64,000 nt of DNA from Micromonospora profundi (GTDB lineage Bacteria; Actinomycetota; Actinomycetes; Mycobacteriales; Micromonosporaceae), in NCBI RefSeq assembly GCF_011927785.1, contig NZ_JAATJK010000001.1, forward strand, positions 3,629,001 to 3,693,000, given 5' to 3'. The position numbers and the translations under genes were made by a program. The notes under the pieces are model-generated. The model was not told the origin of the DNA. It ran no database searches and saw only the letters and a list, made by a program, of their open reading frames with translations. This document shows positions 37,032 through 46,050 of the stretch, piece by piece (positions within the stretch are counted from its first letter, which is position 1; every line of letters starts with the position of its first letter).

Positions 37032-37975
37032 ACACCCTGACCGAGCGCTACCTCGCCGCGACCCTGCGATCGGTGCCACTACAGCGCCGCGACGAGATCG
37101 CCACCGAACTGCGCGCCTCGATCCGGGACATGATCGAGGACCGGGCCTGCGGCGGCCAGGACGCCACCGCCGCCGAGCGGGCGGTGCTCACCGAGCTGGG
37201 CAACCCCGACCTGCTCGCCGCCCGGTACGCCGACCGGCGGCTGCAACTCATCGGCCCGACCTACTACCTCGTCTGGCTGCGGCTGCTCAAGCTCCTGCTC
37301 AGCTTCATCCCGGCGATCGTCGGCACCATCGTCGCCATCGTCGACGTGGCGGACGGCAAGGGCTTCGGGGCCATCGGCACCGGCATCGTCACCGCCATGC
37401 AGGTGGCCGTGCAGATCGCCTTCTGGCTCACCCTGACCTTCGCCATCCTCGAACGCGCCCAGCCCGCCACCAGCCTGCCCGACTGGACCGTCGACCAACT
37501 GCCCGACGTCCCCGCGCACAGGGACATCTCCCTCGCCGACACCATCGCGTCGGTGGCCATGGCCGCGCTGACCATCGGCTACCTGCCCTTCCAGCACTAC
37601 CGGTCCTGGGTTAACGGCACCGACGGCGAGAACATCCCGATCCTCGACCCGGCTCTGTGGTCGTTCTGGCTGCCGGCGCTGATCGCGGTGCTCGTCGCGG
37701 GCATGGTGTTCGAGATCGTCAAGTACCGGATCGGCCGCTGGAGCTGGACCCTGTTCGGAGTGAAGGCCGTGCTCGATCTCGCGTTCACGGTGCCGCTGAT
37801 CTGGTTGGTACTCACCGACCGGCTGCTCAACCCAGCCCTGACCGACCGCCTGAGCTGGCTGGCCGAGCCGGAGAACAGGAACACCCTCGGAGCTGTCATC
37901 GCGATAGGCGCGGCGGTGGTGCTGGTCTGGGACCTGATCGACACCGGCCTCAAGACCCGCCGCCAGACGACCTGA
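37028..37975 (+). CDS. HAAS-domain membrane protein
   Basis: A 315-residue protein with an N-terminal HAAS-type helical domain (about residues 1-70: MNTLTERYLAATLRSVPLQR, then a short acidic helix and LTELGNPDLLAARYADR) and about six membrane segments between residues 80 and 305. HAAS proteins are coupled to PadR repressors and may sense membrane stress. Translationally coupled to padR. Function of the membrane part is unknown. Confidence 0.82.
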   Translation: MNTLTERYLAATLRSVPLQRRDEIATELRASIRDMIEDRACGGQDATAAERAVLTELGNPDLLAARYADRRLQLIGPTYYLVWLRLLKLLLSFIPAIVGTIVAIVDVADGKGFGAIGTGIVTAMQVAVQIAFWLTLTFAILERAQPATSLPDWTVDQLPDVPAHRDISLADTIASVAMAALTIGYLPFQHYRSWVNGTDGENIPILDPALWSFWLPALIAVLVAGMVFEIVKYRIGRWSWTLFGVKAVLDLAFTVPLIWLVLTDRLLNPALTDRLSWLAEPENRNTLGAVIAIGAAVVLVWDLIDTGLKTRRQTT

Positions 37976-37981
37976 GCTGAT

Positions 37982-38028
37982 CCGGTGCGGCGGCCCGGCG
38001 CGCAACCTGCGCCAGGTCGCCGCACCGG
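37982..38028. terminator. Terminator after the PadR-HAAS operon
   Basis: CCGGTGCGGCG (37982-37992) pairs perfectly with CGCCGCACCGG (38018-38028) around a 25-base loop, beginning 7 bases after the HAAS gene stop. Confidence 0.65.
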
Positions 38029-38151
38029 CATGAGCGCCGACCGCGACGAGGCCGTCGCGCCGAGGGTTGAGCCATCCCACCTGGGCCTGAGCAGGCCGTC
38101 TCCGATATGTCCGGTTAGCGGAGATGGCCGGTGGCGTGGCATCGTTCCCGG

Positions 38152-39636
38152 ATGAACGTGGCACAGCGGGACGCGTGGCGCCGGCCAGGACCGACGCCGG
38201 AGCAGCTCCGGATCGACCTCTGGATCGGGCTGGCCGTGACCCTGCTGGCGCTGGTGAGCCTCACGCTGGCCCGCAGCACCGGGGCGTTCCTGCTGGGCCC
38301 ACCGCCGTCCGGGCCGGAGCAGTTGCTCTGGACCGTCGCGGTGACCCTGCCGCTGATCTGGCGGCGACGCTGGCCGGCCGTCACCCTGCTGGTCATCTCG
38401 GTGGCGTTCGTCGCGGCGCAGGCCCGATCGGCACCGGAGACGCAGCTCTCCTCGTGGTCGCTCTTCTGCGCGCTCTACACCGTCGGCGCCTGGGAACAGG
38501 ATCGCCGACTGGCCCGCAGACTGCGCATCGGTGTGATCGTCACGATGTTCGCCTGGCTGGGTATCTACTACGCGGTGAGCATCGAGCACATCCCACCCGG
38601 CGCCTTCGCCGACGCCGTCGGACCGGTGCCCCCGGTGCTCGCCGCGATGGTCACCGGCGTCCTGATCAACGGCCTGTACTTCGGTTTCGCGTACTTCTTC
38701 GGCGAGACCGCCTGGGTGTCCGCTCGACGCGAGCACGAGCTGCGCGCCCAGGCCGATGAGCTGCGCCGATCGCAGGCGGAGTCCCGCGAGCGGGCGGTGT
38801 TCGGCGAACGGGTACGCATCGCCCGGGAACTGCACGACGTGGTCGCGCACCACGTCTCGGTGATGGGGGTGCAGGCGTCCGCGTGCCGGCGGGTGTTCGA
38901 CCGCGACCGGGACAAGGCCCGCGCGGCACTCGCCGCCATCGAGCAGAGCGCCCGCACCGCCGTCGACGAGCTACGTCGGATGCTCGGCGTGCTGCGCGCC
39001 CCCGACGGATCCGCCGAAACCCCACCGCCGGCCGCCGCGACGATCGAAAGGGTCGGCGAACTCGTCGAACGGGCGCGCGCCGCCGGGCTCACGGCCACCA
39101 CCGGGGTGTACGGCGCCCCGGTGACGTTGCCCGCGTCGGTCTCGCAGACGGCGTACCGGGTGGTGCAGGAGGCGGTGACCAACACGCTGAAACACGCCGA
39201 CGCCGGACTGCTGGACGTACGGATCCGCTACCTGGCGCGGGAGGTCGAGGTGGACGTGAGCGACGACGGGCGCGGCGGGGGCCAACTCCCCGCTGACGGG
39301 CTCGGCCTGATCGGCATGCGGGAACGCGTCGCCGCCCAGGACGGCGTCCTGGAGGCTGGCCCCCGCCGGGGCGGCGGCTGGCGGGTCCGCGCCCGGTTGC
39401 CGCTGCCCGCGGCAGTGCCCAGGGGAAACCGGCCGAATCCGACACGAACCGACGCCGCGTCCGACGACGGTACGCCGACAGCGAGCCGGGCAGACACGGG
39501 CGCGGCAACGCCGACGCAGCGCGAAAGGGCAGCCGCGCGGGACGAGGCTGCGCAGGACGAGGCCGCGCGGGACGAGGCCGCGCAGGACGGGGCCGCGCGG
39601 GACGAGGCTACGGCCGGGACGGGGTGGTCGGTGTGA
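38152..39636 (+). CDS. NarL-type sensor histidine kinase
   Basis: A 494-residue kinase of the HisKA_3 (NarX/DesK-like) class. Four to five membrane segments (about residues 20-185) precede a coiled coil, the phospho-acceptor region ERVRIARELHDVVAHHVSVM with the active His in LHDVV, and a HATPase domain (NTLKHADA, DDGRGG, GLGLIGMRERV). The C-terminus is an unusual low-complexity tail of RDEAAQDEA repeats encoded by a 30-base tandem repeat. The start is ATG 38152 (MNVAQRDAW); an upstream GTG (38131) is possible. GTGA overlap with the response regulator. The system probably controls the ABC transporter downstream. Confidence 0.87.
   Translation: MNVAQRDAWRRPGPTPEQLRIDLWIGLAVTLLALVSLTLARSTGAFLLGPPPSGPEQLLWTVAVTLPLIWRRRWPAVTLLVISVAFVAAQARSAPETQLSSWSLFCALYTVGAWEQDRRLARRLRIGVIVTMFAWLGIYYAVSIEHIPPGAFADAVGPVPPVLAAMVTGVLINGLYFGFAYFFGETAWVSARREHELRAQADELRRSQAESRERAVFGERVRIARELHDVVAHHVSVMGVQASACRRVFDRDRDKARAALAAIEQSARTAVDELRRMLGVLRAPDGSAETPPPAAATIERVGELVERARAAGLTATTGVYGAPVTLPASVSQTAYRVVQEAVTNTLKHADAGLLDVRIRYLAREVEVDVSDDGRGGGQLPADGLGLIGMRERVAAQDGVLEAGPRRGGGWRVRARLPLPAAVPRGNRPNPTRTDAASDDGTPTASRADTGAATPTQRERAAARDEAAQDEAARDEAAQDGAARDEATAGTGWSV
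39541..39611. repeat. 30-bp tandem repeat in the kinase tail
   Basis: Two 30-base units (39541-39570, 39571-39600) and a partial third, each made of two related 15-base halves (GACGAGGCCGCGCGG-like), encode the RDEAAQDEA tail of the sensor kinase. Copy number probably varies among strains. Confidence 0.8.
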
Positions 39637-40355
39637 GCACGGCACCCGTCGGCGACACCAATCCGCGCGCCGAGGAGCGAATCCGGGTGCTGCTCGCCGA
39701 CGACCAGCACCTCGTCCGCACCGGCTTCCGGGTCATCCTCGAGGTGGAGGACGACATCGAGGTCGTCGGCGAGGCGGCCGACGGCAGCCGAGCCGTCACC
39801 ATGGCTCGCGCCACCCGCCCCGACGTGGTGCTCATGGACGTGGAAATGCCAGTGATGGACGGGCTGGAGGCCACCCGACAGATCACCGGCGCCGGTCCGG
39901 GCGCGCCTGCGGTGCTGATCCTCACCACGTTCGACCGCGACGACTACCTCTTCGCGGCGCTGCGCGCCGGTGCCAGCGGCTTCCTGCTCAAGAACGGCAC
40001 ACCGGAGGAGTTGGTCGACGCGATCAGGGTGCTCGCCCGGGGCGACGCCCTGCTCGCCCCCGAGATCACCCGGCGGGTGATCTCGACGTTCGCCCGTCCC
40101 GGCGATCCGGCGGGCACCGCCCACCTCGGTCCGCACGCCGAGGCCGCGCTGGGCGAGCTCACGCCGCGCGAACGGGAGGTGCTGGTGCTGCTCGCCGCCG
40201 GATCGAGCAACGCGGAGATCGCCGCGAGCATGCAACTGGGCGAGGCGACGGTGAAGACGCACGTCAGCCGGGTACTTGCCAAACTCGGCCTGCGCGACCG
40301 GGTGCAGGCGGTCGTGTTCGCGTACGAGAGCGGGGTGGTCCGGCCCGGCGGGTGA
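39633..40355 (+). CDS. NarL/LuxR-type response regulator
   Basis: A 240-residue regulator. The receiver domain has Asp23-Asp24 and phospho-acceptor Asp69 (VVLMDVEMPVMDG), then TTF and LLKNGTP. The C-terminal LuxR helix-turn-helix is ELTPREREVLVLLAAGSSNA, then EIAASMQLGEATVKTHVSRV. The start is the GTG overlapping the kinase stop (GTGA). The ABC transporter genes start 81 bases later on the same strand and are the likely targets. Confidence 0.92.
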   Translation: MSTAPVGDTNPRAEERIRVLLADDQHLVRTGFRVILEVEDDIEVVGEAADGSRAVTMARATRPDVVLMDVEMPVMDGLEATRQITGAGPGAPAVLILTTFDRDDYLFAALRAGASGFLLKNGTPEELVDAIRVLARGDALLAPEITRRVISTFARPGDPAGTAHLGPHAEAALGELTPREREVLVLLAAGSSNAEIAASMQLGEATVKTHVSRVLAKLGLRDRVQAVVFAYESGVVRPGG

Positions 40356-40436
40356 CCGGTATCCGCCGCAAGGGGGACCGACCGGTTCCGCCGCCGGGCG
40401 GACTGCGGATCGACGTACCGGATCTAGCGTGGGTGC

Positions 40437-41330
40437 GTGACCAAAACGCTCCGCCTGGACGGCGTCGACCGCAGCTTCGGCGACCGGCAGGTACTGAGAA
40501 ACGTGTCCTTCGAGGTGACCGCCGGCCGGATGACCGGTTTCGTCGGCGCCAACGGCGCCGGCAAGACCACCACCATGCGGATCATCCTGGGTGTGCTCGC
40601 GCCGGACGCCGGTGAGGTGAGCTGGGGCGGCACACAGCTCACCCGGCAGGACCGCGCGCGCTTCGGTTACATGCCTGAGGAGCGTGGCCTCTATCCCAAG
40701 ATGACCACGCGGGAGCAGGTGACGTACCTGGGACGGTTGCACGGTCTGGACGCCCCCGCCGCCCGACGTGCCACCGACACGCTGCTGGAGCGGGTCGGGC
40801 TCGGCGCGCGGGGCGACGACCTGCTGGAGACGCTGTCGCTCGGCAACCAGCAGCGGGCCCAGATCGCCGCCGCGCTGGTGCACGACCCAGAGGTGCTGGT
40901 GCTCGACGAGCCGTTCTCCGGCCTCGACCCGCTTGCCGTCGAAACGGTCGTGGGGGTGCTGCGCGAGCGCGCCGCCGCCGGAGTGCCAGTGCTCTTCTCC
41001 AGCCACCAACTTGACGTGGTGGAGCGGCTCTGCGACAACCTGGTGATCATCGGGGACGGGATGATCCGCGCCGCCGGCAGCCGCGAGCAGCTGCGCGAGT
41101 CGTACACCTCGCCCCGTTTTGAACTGGTGGTGGAGACGGACGCCGGCTGGGTCCGCGACCAGCCCGGCGTCACGCTTGTCGAGTTGGACGGCGCGCGGGC
41201 GGTCTTCGACCTGCCGGCCGGCGCCGACGAGCAGCCGGTGCTGCGCGCGGCCCTGGCCCGCGGTCCGGTCCGCGTCTTCCGCCCGGTCAGCCCTTCGCTC
41301 ACCGAGATCTTCCGAGAGGTCACCCAGTGA
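40437..41330 (+). CDS. ABC transporter ATP-binding protein
   Basis: A 297-residue ATPase of the drug/Na+ export (NatA/DrrA-like) type: Walker A GANGAGKTTT, signature LSLGNQQRAQIA, Walker B VLVLDEPFSGLD, H-loop SSHQLD. A C-terminal extension (about 215-297) is typical of DrrA-like proteins. The start is GTG 40437; its stop overlaps the permease start (ATGA-type, 41327-41330). Together they form an exporter under the adjacent two-component system. Confidence 0.9.
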   Translation: MTKTLRLDGVDRSFGDRQVLRNVSFEVTAGRMTGFVGANGAGKTTTMRIILGVLAPDAGEVSWGGTQLTRQDRARFGYMPEERGLYPKMTTREQVTYLGRLHGLDAPAARRATDTLLERVGLGARGDDLLETLSLGNQQRAQIAAALVHDPEVLVLDEPFSGLDPLAVETVVGVLRERAAAGVPVLFSSHQLDVVERLCDNLVIIGDGMIRAAGSREQLRESYTSPRFELVVETDAGWVRDQPGVTLVELDGARAVFDLPAGADEQPVLRAALARGPVRVFRPVSPSLTEIFREVTQ

Positions 41331-42388
41331 ACGTCCCCCAGGCCACCCGGCTCGTCGCCGAACGCGAGATCCGGGTCAAGCTCCGCGACCGTACCTTCCT
41401 GTTCGGGACGCTCCTGTTCCTGCTGATCGCGGCGGCGGGCACCATCCTGCCGTCGCTGCTCTCCGGCGGCCCGGAGAGCGTCGCCGTCACGCAGCAGGCC
41501 GCCGGTCCGCTGCGGGACGCCGGTCTCGACGTCCGCGTGGTGGCCGACGACGGTGCTGCCGAGCAGGCCGTCCGCGACGGCGACGTGGACGCCGCGGTGG
41601 TCGCCGGGCCGAAGGTGCTCGCCATGGACGAGATCCCCGACGAGGTAGTGCGGGCACTGAGCTCCTCGCCGCCGGTCCAGCTGCTCGACCCCGACGCTGT
41701 CGACCCGGTGGTGGCGTTCCTGGTGCCGTTCGTCTTCGCGTTCGTCTTCTTCTTCACCTCGCAGATCTTCGGCATGCAGATCGCGCAGAGCGTCACCGAG
41801 GAGAAGCAGACCCGGATCGTGGAGATCCTGGTCGCGGCAGTGCCGGTACGGGCGTTGCTGGCCGGCAAGATGATCGCCGGAACCATCCTGGCCCTCGGGC
41901 AGATCGTCCTGATCGCCCTGGTGGCGATGATCGGTGTGCAGTTCGGCGACAGCACCGAGTTGCTGTCGCTGTTGGCCCCAGCGATCGGCTGGTTCCTGCC
42001 GTTCTTCCTGCTCGGCTTCGTGCTGGTGGCGGCCATGTGGGCGGCGGCCGGAGCGCTTGTCAACAGGCAGGAGGACATCGCCGGGGTGTCCACCCCCGTG
42101 CAGCTCGCCGTCATGCTGCCGTTCTTCGCGGTGATCTTCCTCAACGACAACGCGACGGCCATGCGGGTGCTGTCCTACCTACCGTTCTCCGCACCGACAG
42201 CGATGCCGTTGCGGCTGTTCACCGGGGACGCGGCCGGCTGGGAGCCGCTGGTGTCGCTGGTCCTGCTGCTGGTCGCCGCCGCGGCGTTCGTGGTCGCCGG
42301 GGCGCGGGTGTACGAGGGATCGCTGATGCGTACCAACGGTCGCACCTCGATCCTGGCGGCGTGGCGCTCCCGCGACACGGTGGGCTGA
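41327..42388 (+). CDS. ABC-2 type permease (NatB-like)
   Basis: A 353-residue ABC-2 membrane subunit. One N-terminal TM (about residues 22-45), a large extracytoplasmic loop (45-130) and five TM segments (about 130-335) make the NatB-like layout; VTEEKQTRIVEILVAAVPVR is the coupling helix motif of this family. Partner of the upstream ATPase. The substrate is unknown. Confidence 0.87.
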   Translation: MNVPQATRLVAEREIRVKLRDRTFLFGTLLFLLIAAAGTILPSLLSGGPESVAVTQQAAGPLRDAGLDVRVVADDGAAEQAVRDGDVDAAVVAGPKVLAMDEIPDEVVRALSSSPPVQLLDPDAVDPVVAFLVPFVFAFVFFFTSQIFGMQIAQSVTEEKQTRIVEILVAAVPVRALLAGKMIAGTILALGQIVLIALVAMIGVQFGDSTELLSLLAPAIGWFLPFFLLGFVLVAAMWAAAGALVNRQEDIAGVSTPVQLAVMLPFFAVIFLNDNATAMRVLSYLPFSAPTAMPLRLFTGDAAGWEPLVSLVLLLVAAAAFVVAGARVYEGSLMRTNGRTSILAAWRSRDTVG

Positions 42389-42398
42389 CCCAGCGCGG

Positions 42399-42426
42399 CT
42401 GGCCCGCCCGGCGCCGGGCGGGCCAG
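42399..42426. terminator. Perfect palindromic terminator
   Basis: CTGGCCCGCCCGGC (42399-42412) is followed directly by its reverse complement (42413-42426), 10 bases after the permease stop. It separates the transporter operon from the region that leads into the peptide cluster. Confidence 0.75.
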
Positions 42427-42555
42427 CATCACCGTCGACCCTCACGAGGATCGATCGTCGGCCTACCAGGAGGCCGTCGGTCGCAAACTGATCCGCCCAT
42501 TGGGTGACCCGCCACCGACCAGGCGGTACGCAGGGCCCGCGCCGGTTCCGCGGCG
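42425..42555 (+). pseudogene. Decayed N-terminal fragment of a SagB-type dehydrogenase gene
   Basis: The translation SITVDPHEDRSSAYQEAVGR followed by KLIRPLGDPPPTRRYAGPAP mirrors the start of the intact SagB protein at 51292 (STTVDAHE..AYQEAVIGR..IRSPGDPPPT..YAG). DNA similarity is strong with a few one- to three-base gaps, for example 42508-42520 GTGACCCGCCACC identical to the intact gene. There is no start codon, and similarity ends abruptly after about 130 bases. It is a relic of a duplicated or rearranged cluster. The following sequence to 42930 shows no recognisable gene. Confidence 0.75.
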
Positions 42556-42955
42556 GCGCGGTGGCGCCCGCCCCAGCCGATGCCGTTACCCGTGCCGGGG
42601 CCGGTGCCTCAGCCGGTGCTCCTTGATCCGGGCCCCGCCGCGCGGTTGCGCCGGCCGGAAGGCCCTCAGGACGCCGGCTCCGTCGGTGAACAGTTCCTTG
42701 GCTTACCGCCCGCCGGGGCCCGCTGCGCTCGGCGCCTGCCGGAACGCCCCCTTCGGCTCGTGCATCGTCGTGTCGAACCGCGAGCGCATCCGCCGGCCCT
42801 GCGCGCTCAGGTGCCTCACTGTGGCGAACTCGCCTCCTTCTCGTCGTCACAGTGACCACCCTCAGCCCGGTGCGGCGAAGCCGACATCACGCGGCGGCCT
42901 CCCGAACCCACCACGATCCACGTGACATCCGTCACATATTGATGAACAGTGCTTG

Positions 42956-42994
42956 ACTTGACAAGTACATACTTGGGATGTGCAATATATTGCA
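42956..42994. promoter_or_regulatory. AT-rich patch with three inverted repeats upstream of the LAL gene
   Basis: ACTTG-A-CAAGT (42956-42966), CAAGTA-CA-TACTTG (42962-42975) and the perfect 14-base palindrome TGCAATATATTGCA (42981-42994) overlap or adjoin. A TTGACA hexamer (42958-42963) is embedded. In this GC-rich DNA such a patch stands out as a likely control region for the regulator gene 310 bases downstream; no good -10 box at normal spacing was found. Confidence 0.5.
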
Positions 42995-43308
42995 TGTCGA
43001 TGCTCGCGCCGCCCGACGTCTGGCCCCAGCGCCACGGCGCGATCGGATCCTTCAGGCCACCCCGAACGCGATCATCGACAGGTCCGCGCAGGGCGCCCAG
43101 CCAGCGCACACCAGCTCCTCGCCGCCTCGAGCGGCTGCGGTTCTCGTCGCCGAGCGGCCGCGATTCCGCCACTCAGCACGACCGCTTCACCGCCCGTACG
43201 AGCTCAGCGACGCCGGAGCCACAGTCGTCGCTCCTCGCACCCCCTGGCAGACCCGGGAGCCGCACGTTCTCGCCAGCGGTCCCGCCCCGACGCGATCGAG
43301 GTATGGCT

Positions 43309-46050
43309 ATGGAGCAGCTCTTCGGACGAGAGGTGGAACTGGCGCGCATCGGCCGCTTCCTGCAATCGGTGCGACACAGTGGCGACGTTCGACTGGTCTG
43401 CGGCGATCCGGGCATCGGAAAGTCGGCGCTGCTAGCCGCCACGGTCGACCTGGCCGATGACGCCGGGATGCGGGTGCTGCGCGCGTCCGGCTCGGAGTTC
43501 GAGGCGGACGTCAGCTACTCGTTGCTCAACCAACTGTTACTGCCTCTGCACGCCGACATTCAGCGCCTGCCACCTGCCCTGCGCGACGCGCTCACCGTCG
43601 CGCTCGGGTTCGGGCCGGGCGCGACACCTGGCGCGCTGATGATCTGCAATGCCGCGCTGTCGCTGGTGAACACCGTCGCCAAGAAGGCGCCCGTCCTGCT
43701 GGTGATCGACGACCTGCAATGGGTCGACCGGCCCAGCGCTGTGGTCCTCGGTTTCATCGCGCGGCGTGTGCCGGGTTCACCGGTGGGCGTCGTGGCGGCC
43801 TCCCGGACGGGCACGGAGGGCTTTCTCGACCGGCGCGGGCTGACCGAGGTGACTGTCGGACCGCTCACCCGGGACGCTGGCGCCCAACTCCTGCAAGCCC
43901 GCTCCCCCCACCTGACCCCTCCGGCCCGGCAACGCCTGCTCGATCTCGCCCAGGGCAACCCGCTCGCCCTTGTCGAGCTTCCGGCCACGCTTACCGACTC
44001 CGACGGGCGGTGCTCGGAGCAGTCCGGCCTGGTGCCCCTGAGCGAACACCTCCAGGCGGTGTTCGACGCGCGGGTCGCCGACCTGCCGGAGGCGACACGG
44101 CTGCTGCTGTTGCTCGCCACGTTCGAGGGCAGCGGCGACGTGCGGGTCCTGCGCGGTATGACAAGCCTCGACGACCTGGCGCCCGCCGAGCGAGCCCAAC
44201 TGGTGCGGGTCGACGACACCACACGTCGCCTCGCCTTCCGCCACCCGCTGATCCAGTCGGCGATCGTCGCGATGTCCACCCACGAGGAACGCCGTGGCGT
44301 CCACCTCGCCATCGCCGCCGCGCTGCCCGCAGACCCGGAACGCCGCGCCTGGCACCTGTCGGCGGCTACCGCAGGCCCGGACGAGGCGGTCGCGGCGCAC
44401 CTCGAGGAGGCCGCCCGCCACGTCATACAACGGGGTGACGCGCTGGCCGCGGTCGCTGCGCTGGTGCGCGCCGCCGAGCTGAGCGCCTCCGCCGAGGACC
44501 GTGCGCGGCGGCTGGCCGAGGCGGCGTACATCGGCGCCGAGGCCGGCGGCACCAGCGACGCGAGCACCCTGCTGACCGACGCGCGGTTGACGAGACTGGA
44601 CCCGACAGGGTCGCTGCACGCGGCCAACGCGGCGGCACTGTTGATGATCAACGGTGACGGCGACGTGCACACCGCCCATCGGCTGCTCGCCGGCGCGATC
44701 GAGATGGGCGACCACGGCTGGCGGGCCGACGACCCGGCCCTCGACGAGGCCATGCACACGCTGGTCCTGCTCTCCTGGTATGCGGGCACCTCCGAGCACT
44801 GGGCCGTCTTCCACAGGGCGATGGCCCGCCTCACTCCCGGGCCCACCGACATCCTCTCGGTGATGAGCAGGACCTTTCCCGATCCGGTACGCACCGGCGC
44901 TGCCGCCTTGCCCGAGTTGGAGGCGCTGCTGTCCACACTGGCCGACGAGGAGGACCTGACCCGGGTCATGCGGATCGGCACCGCTTCGGTCTACCTCGAC
45001 CGCCTCGGCGACAATCGCGAGTACTCGTGGCGGCTGGTCCGCCAGGGGCGCGATGGAGGCGCGCCGCGACGGCAACTGGGCGCACTGATGCACCTGTGCC
45101 TGGACGACTATCTCACCGGCCGGTGGGACGAGGCCGAGATCCTGGCCCAGGAAGCCCAGAAGGTGTGCACCAGCAGCGGCCTCCCCTTCCTGACCTGGTA
45201 TTTCCTCTACAACCAGGCCATCATCGCGGCCGGCCGCGGCCGAACCGAAGAGGCATTCAGACTGGCCGACGAGATCACTCACTGGGCTCTGCCGCGCGGC
45301 GTCGCGGGGGCAGCTGCCATCGCCCACCACCCCCGGGCACTCGCCGCCGCTGCCGACGGGGACTTCGAGTCCGCGTACCTGCACGCGGCGGCGGTGAGTC
45401 GCCCCGGCGTCCTCGCACCGTATGTGCCGATCTCCACCTGGGTGATGTTCGACTTGGTCGAGTCGGCGGTGCGTACCGGGCGTATGGCCGAGGCCCGGGC
45501 ACACGCCGACGCCATGCGGGCCGCCCGGATTGCCGCGCTCTCCCCCCGCATGACGCTGATCCAGCACGGTGTCGACGCACTGGTACTGGACAACGACGAA
45601 GCGGACGCCCAACTCGAGCGGACCCTCCAGGACCCCGCCTCCGAACGGTGGCTCTTCGAGGCGTGCCGGATCAGGCTCGCCTTCGCCGAGCGACTGCGCC
45701 GGCGCAAAGAGTTCTCCGCTACGCGCGCCCATCTGCTCCTGGCCCGCACCGGGTTCGCGGCCATGGGAGCCGAGCCCTGGCTGGCCCGCACCATCGTCGA
45801 ACTACGCGCCACCGGATATCGCCCCGTCATCGCCGATCAACCACCGGCCGCGCTGACCGCCCAGGAGCTTGAGATCGCCCAGCTTGCCGCCAGCGGGCTG
45901 AGCAACAAGCAGATCGCCGAGCGCCTTTACCTCTCGCACCGCACTGTGGGCGCCCATCTCTACCGGATCTTTCCCAAGCTTGGCGTGTCATCGCGGGCCG
46001 GACTGCGCGACGCCCTCTCGGCACAGAAGACTAGGCCAGGGAAACCATGA
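43309..46050 (+). CDS. LAL-type LuxR regulator with AAA ATPase domain
   Basis: A 913-residue large ATP-binding LuxR regulator. Walker A is GDPGIGKSALL (residues 33-42), Walker B LLVIDDLQWVD; a long helical TPR-like middle follows, and the C-terminal LuxR helix-turn-helix is LTAQELEIAQLAASGLSNKQ, then IAERLYLSHRTVGAHLYRIF. LALs commonly act as pathway-specific activators. ATG 43309 is chosen because GAGG is about 7 bases upstream; ATG 43303 is too close to it. The downstream sigma factor gene overlaps its stop (ATGA), and the peptide cluster follows, so it is the likely cluster activator. No gene is seen in the 900 bases upstream apart from the SagB relic. Confidence 0.87.
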   Translation: MEQLFGREVELARIGRFLQSVRHSGDVRLVCGDPGIGKSALLAATVDLADDAGMRVLRASGSEFEADVSYSLLNQLLLPLHADIQRLPPALRDALTVALGFGPGATPGALMICNAALSLVNTVAKKAPVLLVIDDLQWVDRPSAVVLGFIARRVPGSPVGVVAASRTGTEGFLDRRGLTEVTVGPLTRDAGAQLLQARSPHLTPPARQRLLDLAQGNPLALVELPATLTDSDGRCSEQSGLVPLSEHLQAVFDARVADLPEATRLLLLLATFEGSGDVRVLRGMTSLDDLAPAERAQLVRVDDTTRRLAFRHPLIQSAIVAMSTHEERRGVHLAIAAALPADPERRAWHLSAATAGPDEAVAAHLEEAARHVIQRGDALAAVAALVRAAELSASAEDRARRLAEAAYIGAEAGGTSDASTLLTDARLTRLDPTGSLHAANAAALLMINGDGDVHTAHRLLAGAIEMGDHGWRADDPALDEAMHTLVLLSWYAGTSEHWAVFHRAMARLTPGPTDILSVMSRTFPDPVRTGAAALPELEALLSTLADEEDLTRVMRIGTASVYLDRLGDNREYSWRLVRQGRDGGAPRRQLGALMHLCLDDYLTGRWDEAEILAQEAQKVCTSSGLPFLTWYFLYNQAIIAAGRGRTEEAFRLADEITHWALPRGVAGAAAIAHHPRALAAAADGDFESAYLHAAAVSRPGVLAPYVPISTWVMFDLVESAVRTGRMAEARAHADAMRAARIAALSPRMTLIQHGVDALVLDNDEADAQLERTLQDPASERWLFEACRIRLAFAERLRRRKEFSATRAHLLLARTGFAAMGAEPWLARTIVELRATGYRPVIADQPPAALTAQELEIAQLAASGLSNKQIAERLYLSHRTVGAHLYRIFPKLGVSSRAGLRDALSAQKTRPGKP

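Noticed and set aside
42580..42855. A 91-codon frame between the SagB relic and the LAL gene
   Set aside because: No ribosome binding site, no recognisable domain, composition like a high-GC chance frame.
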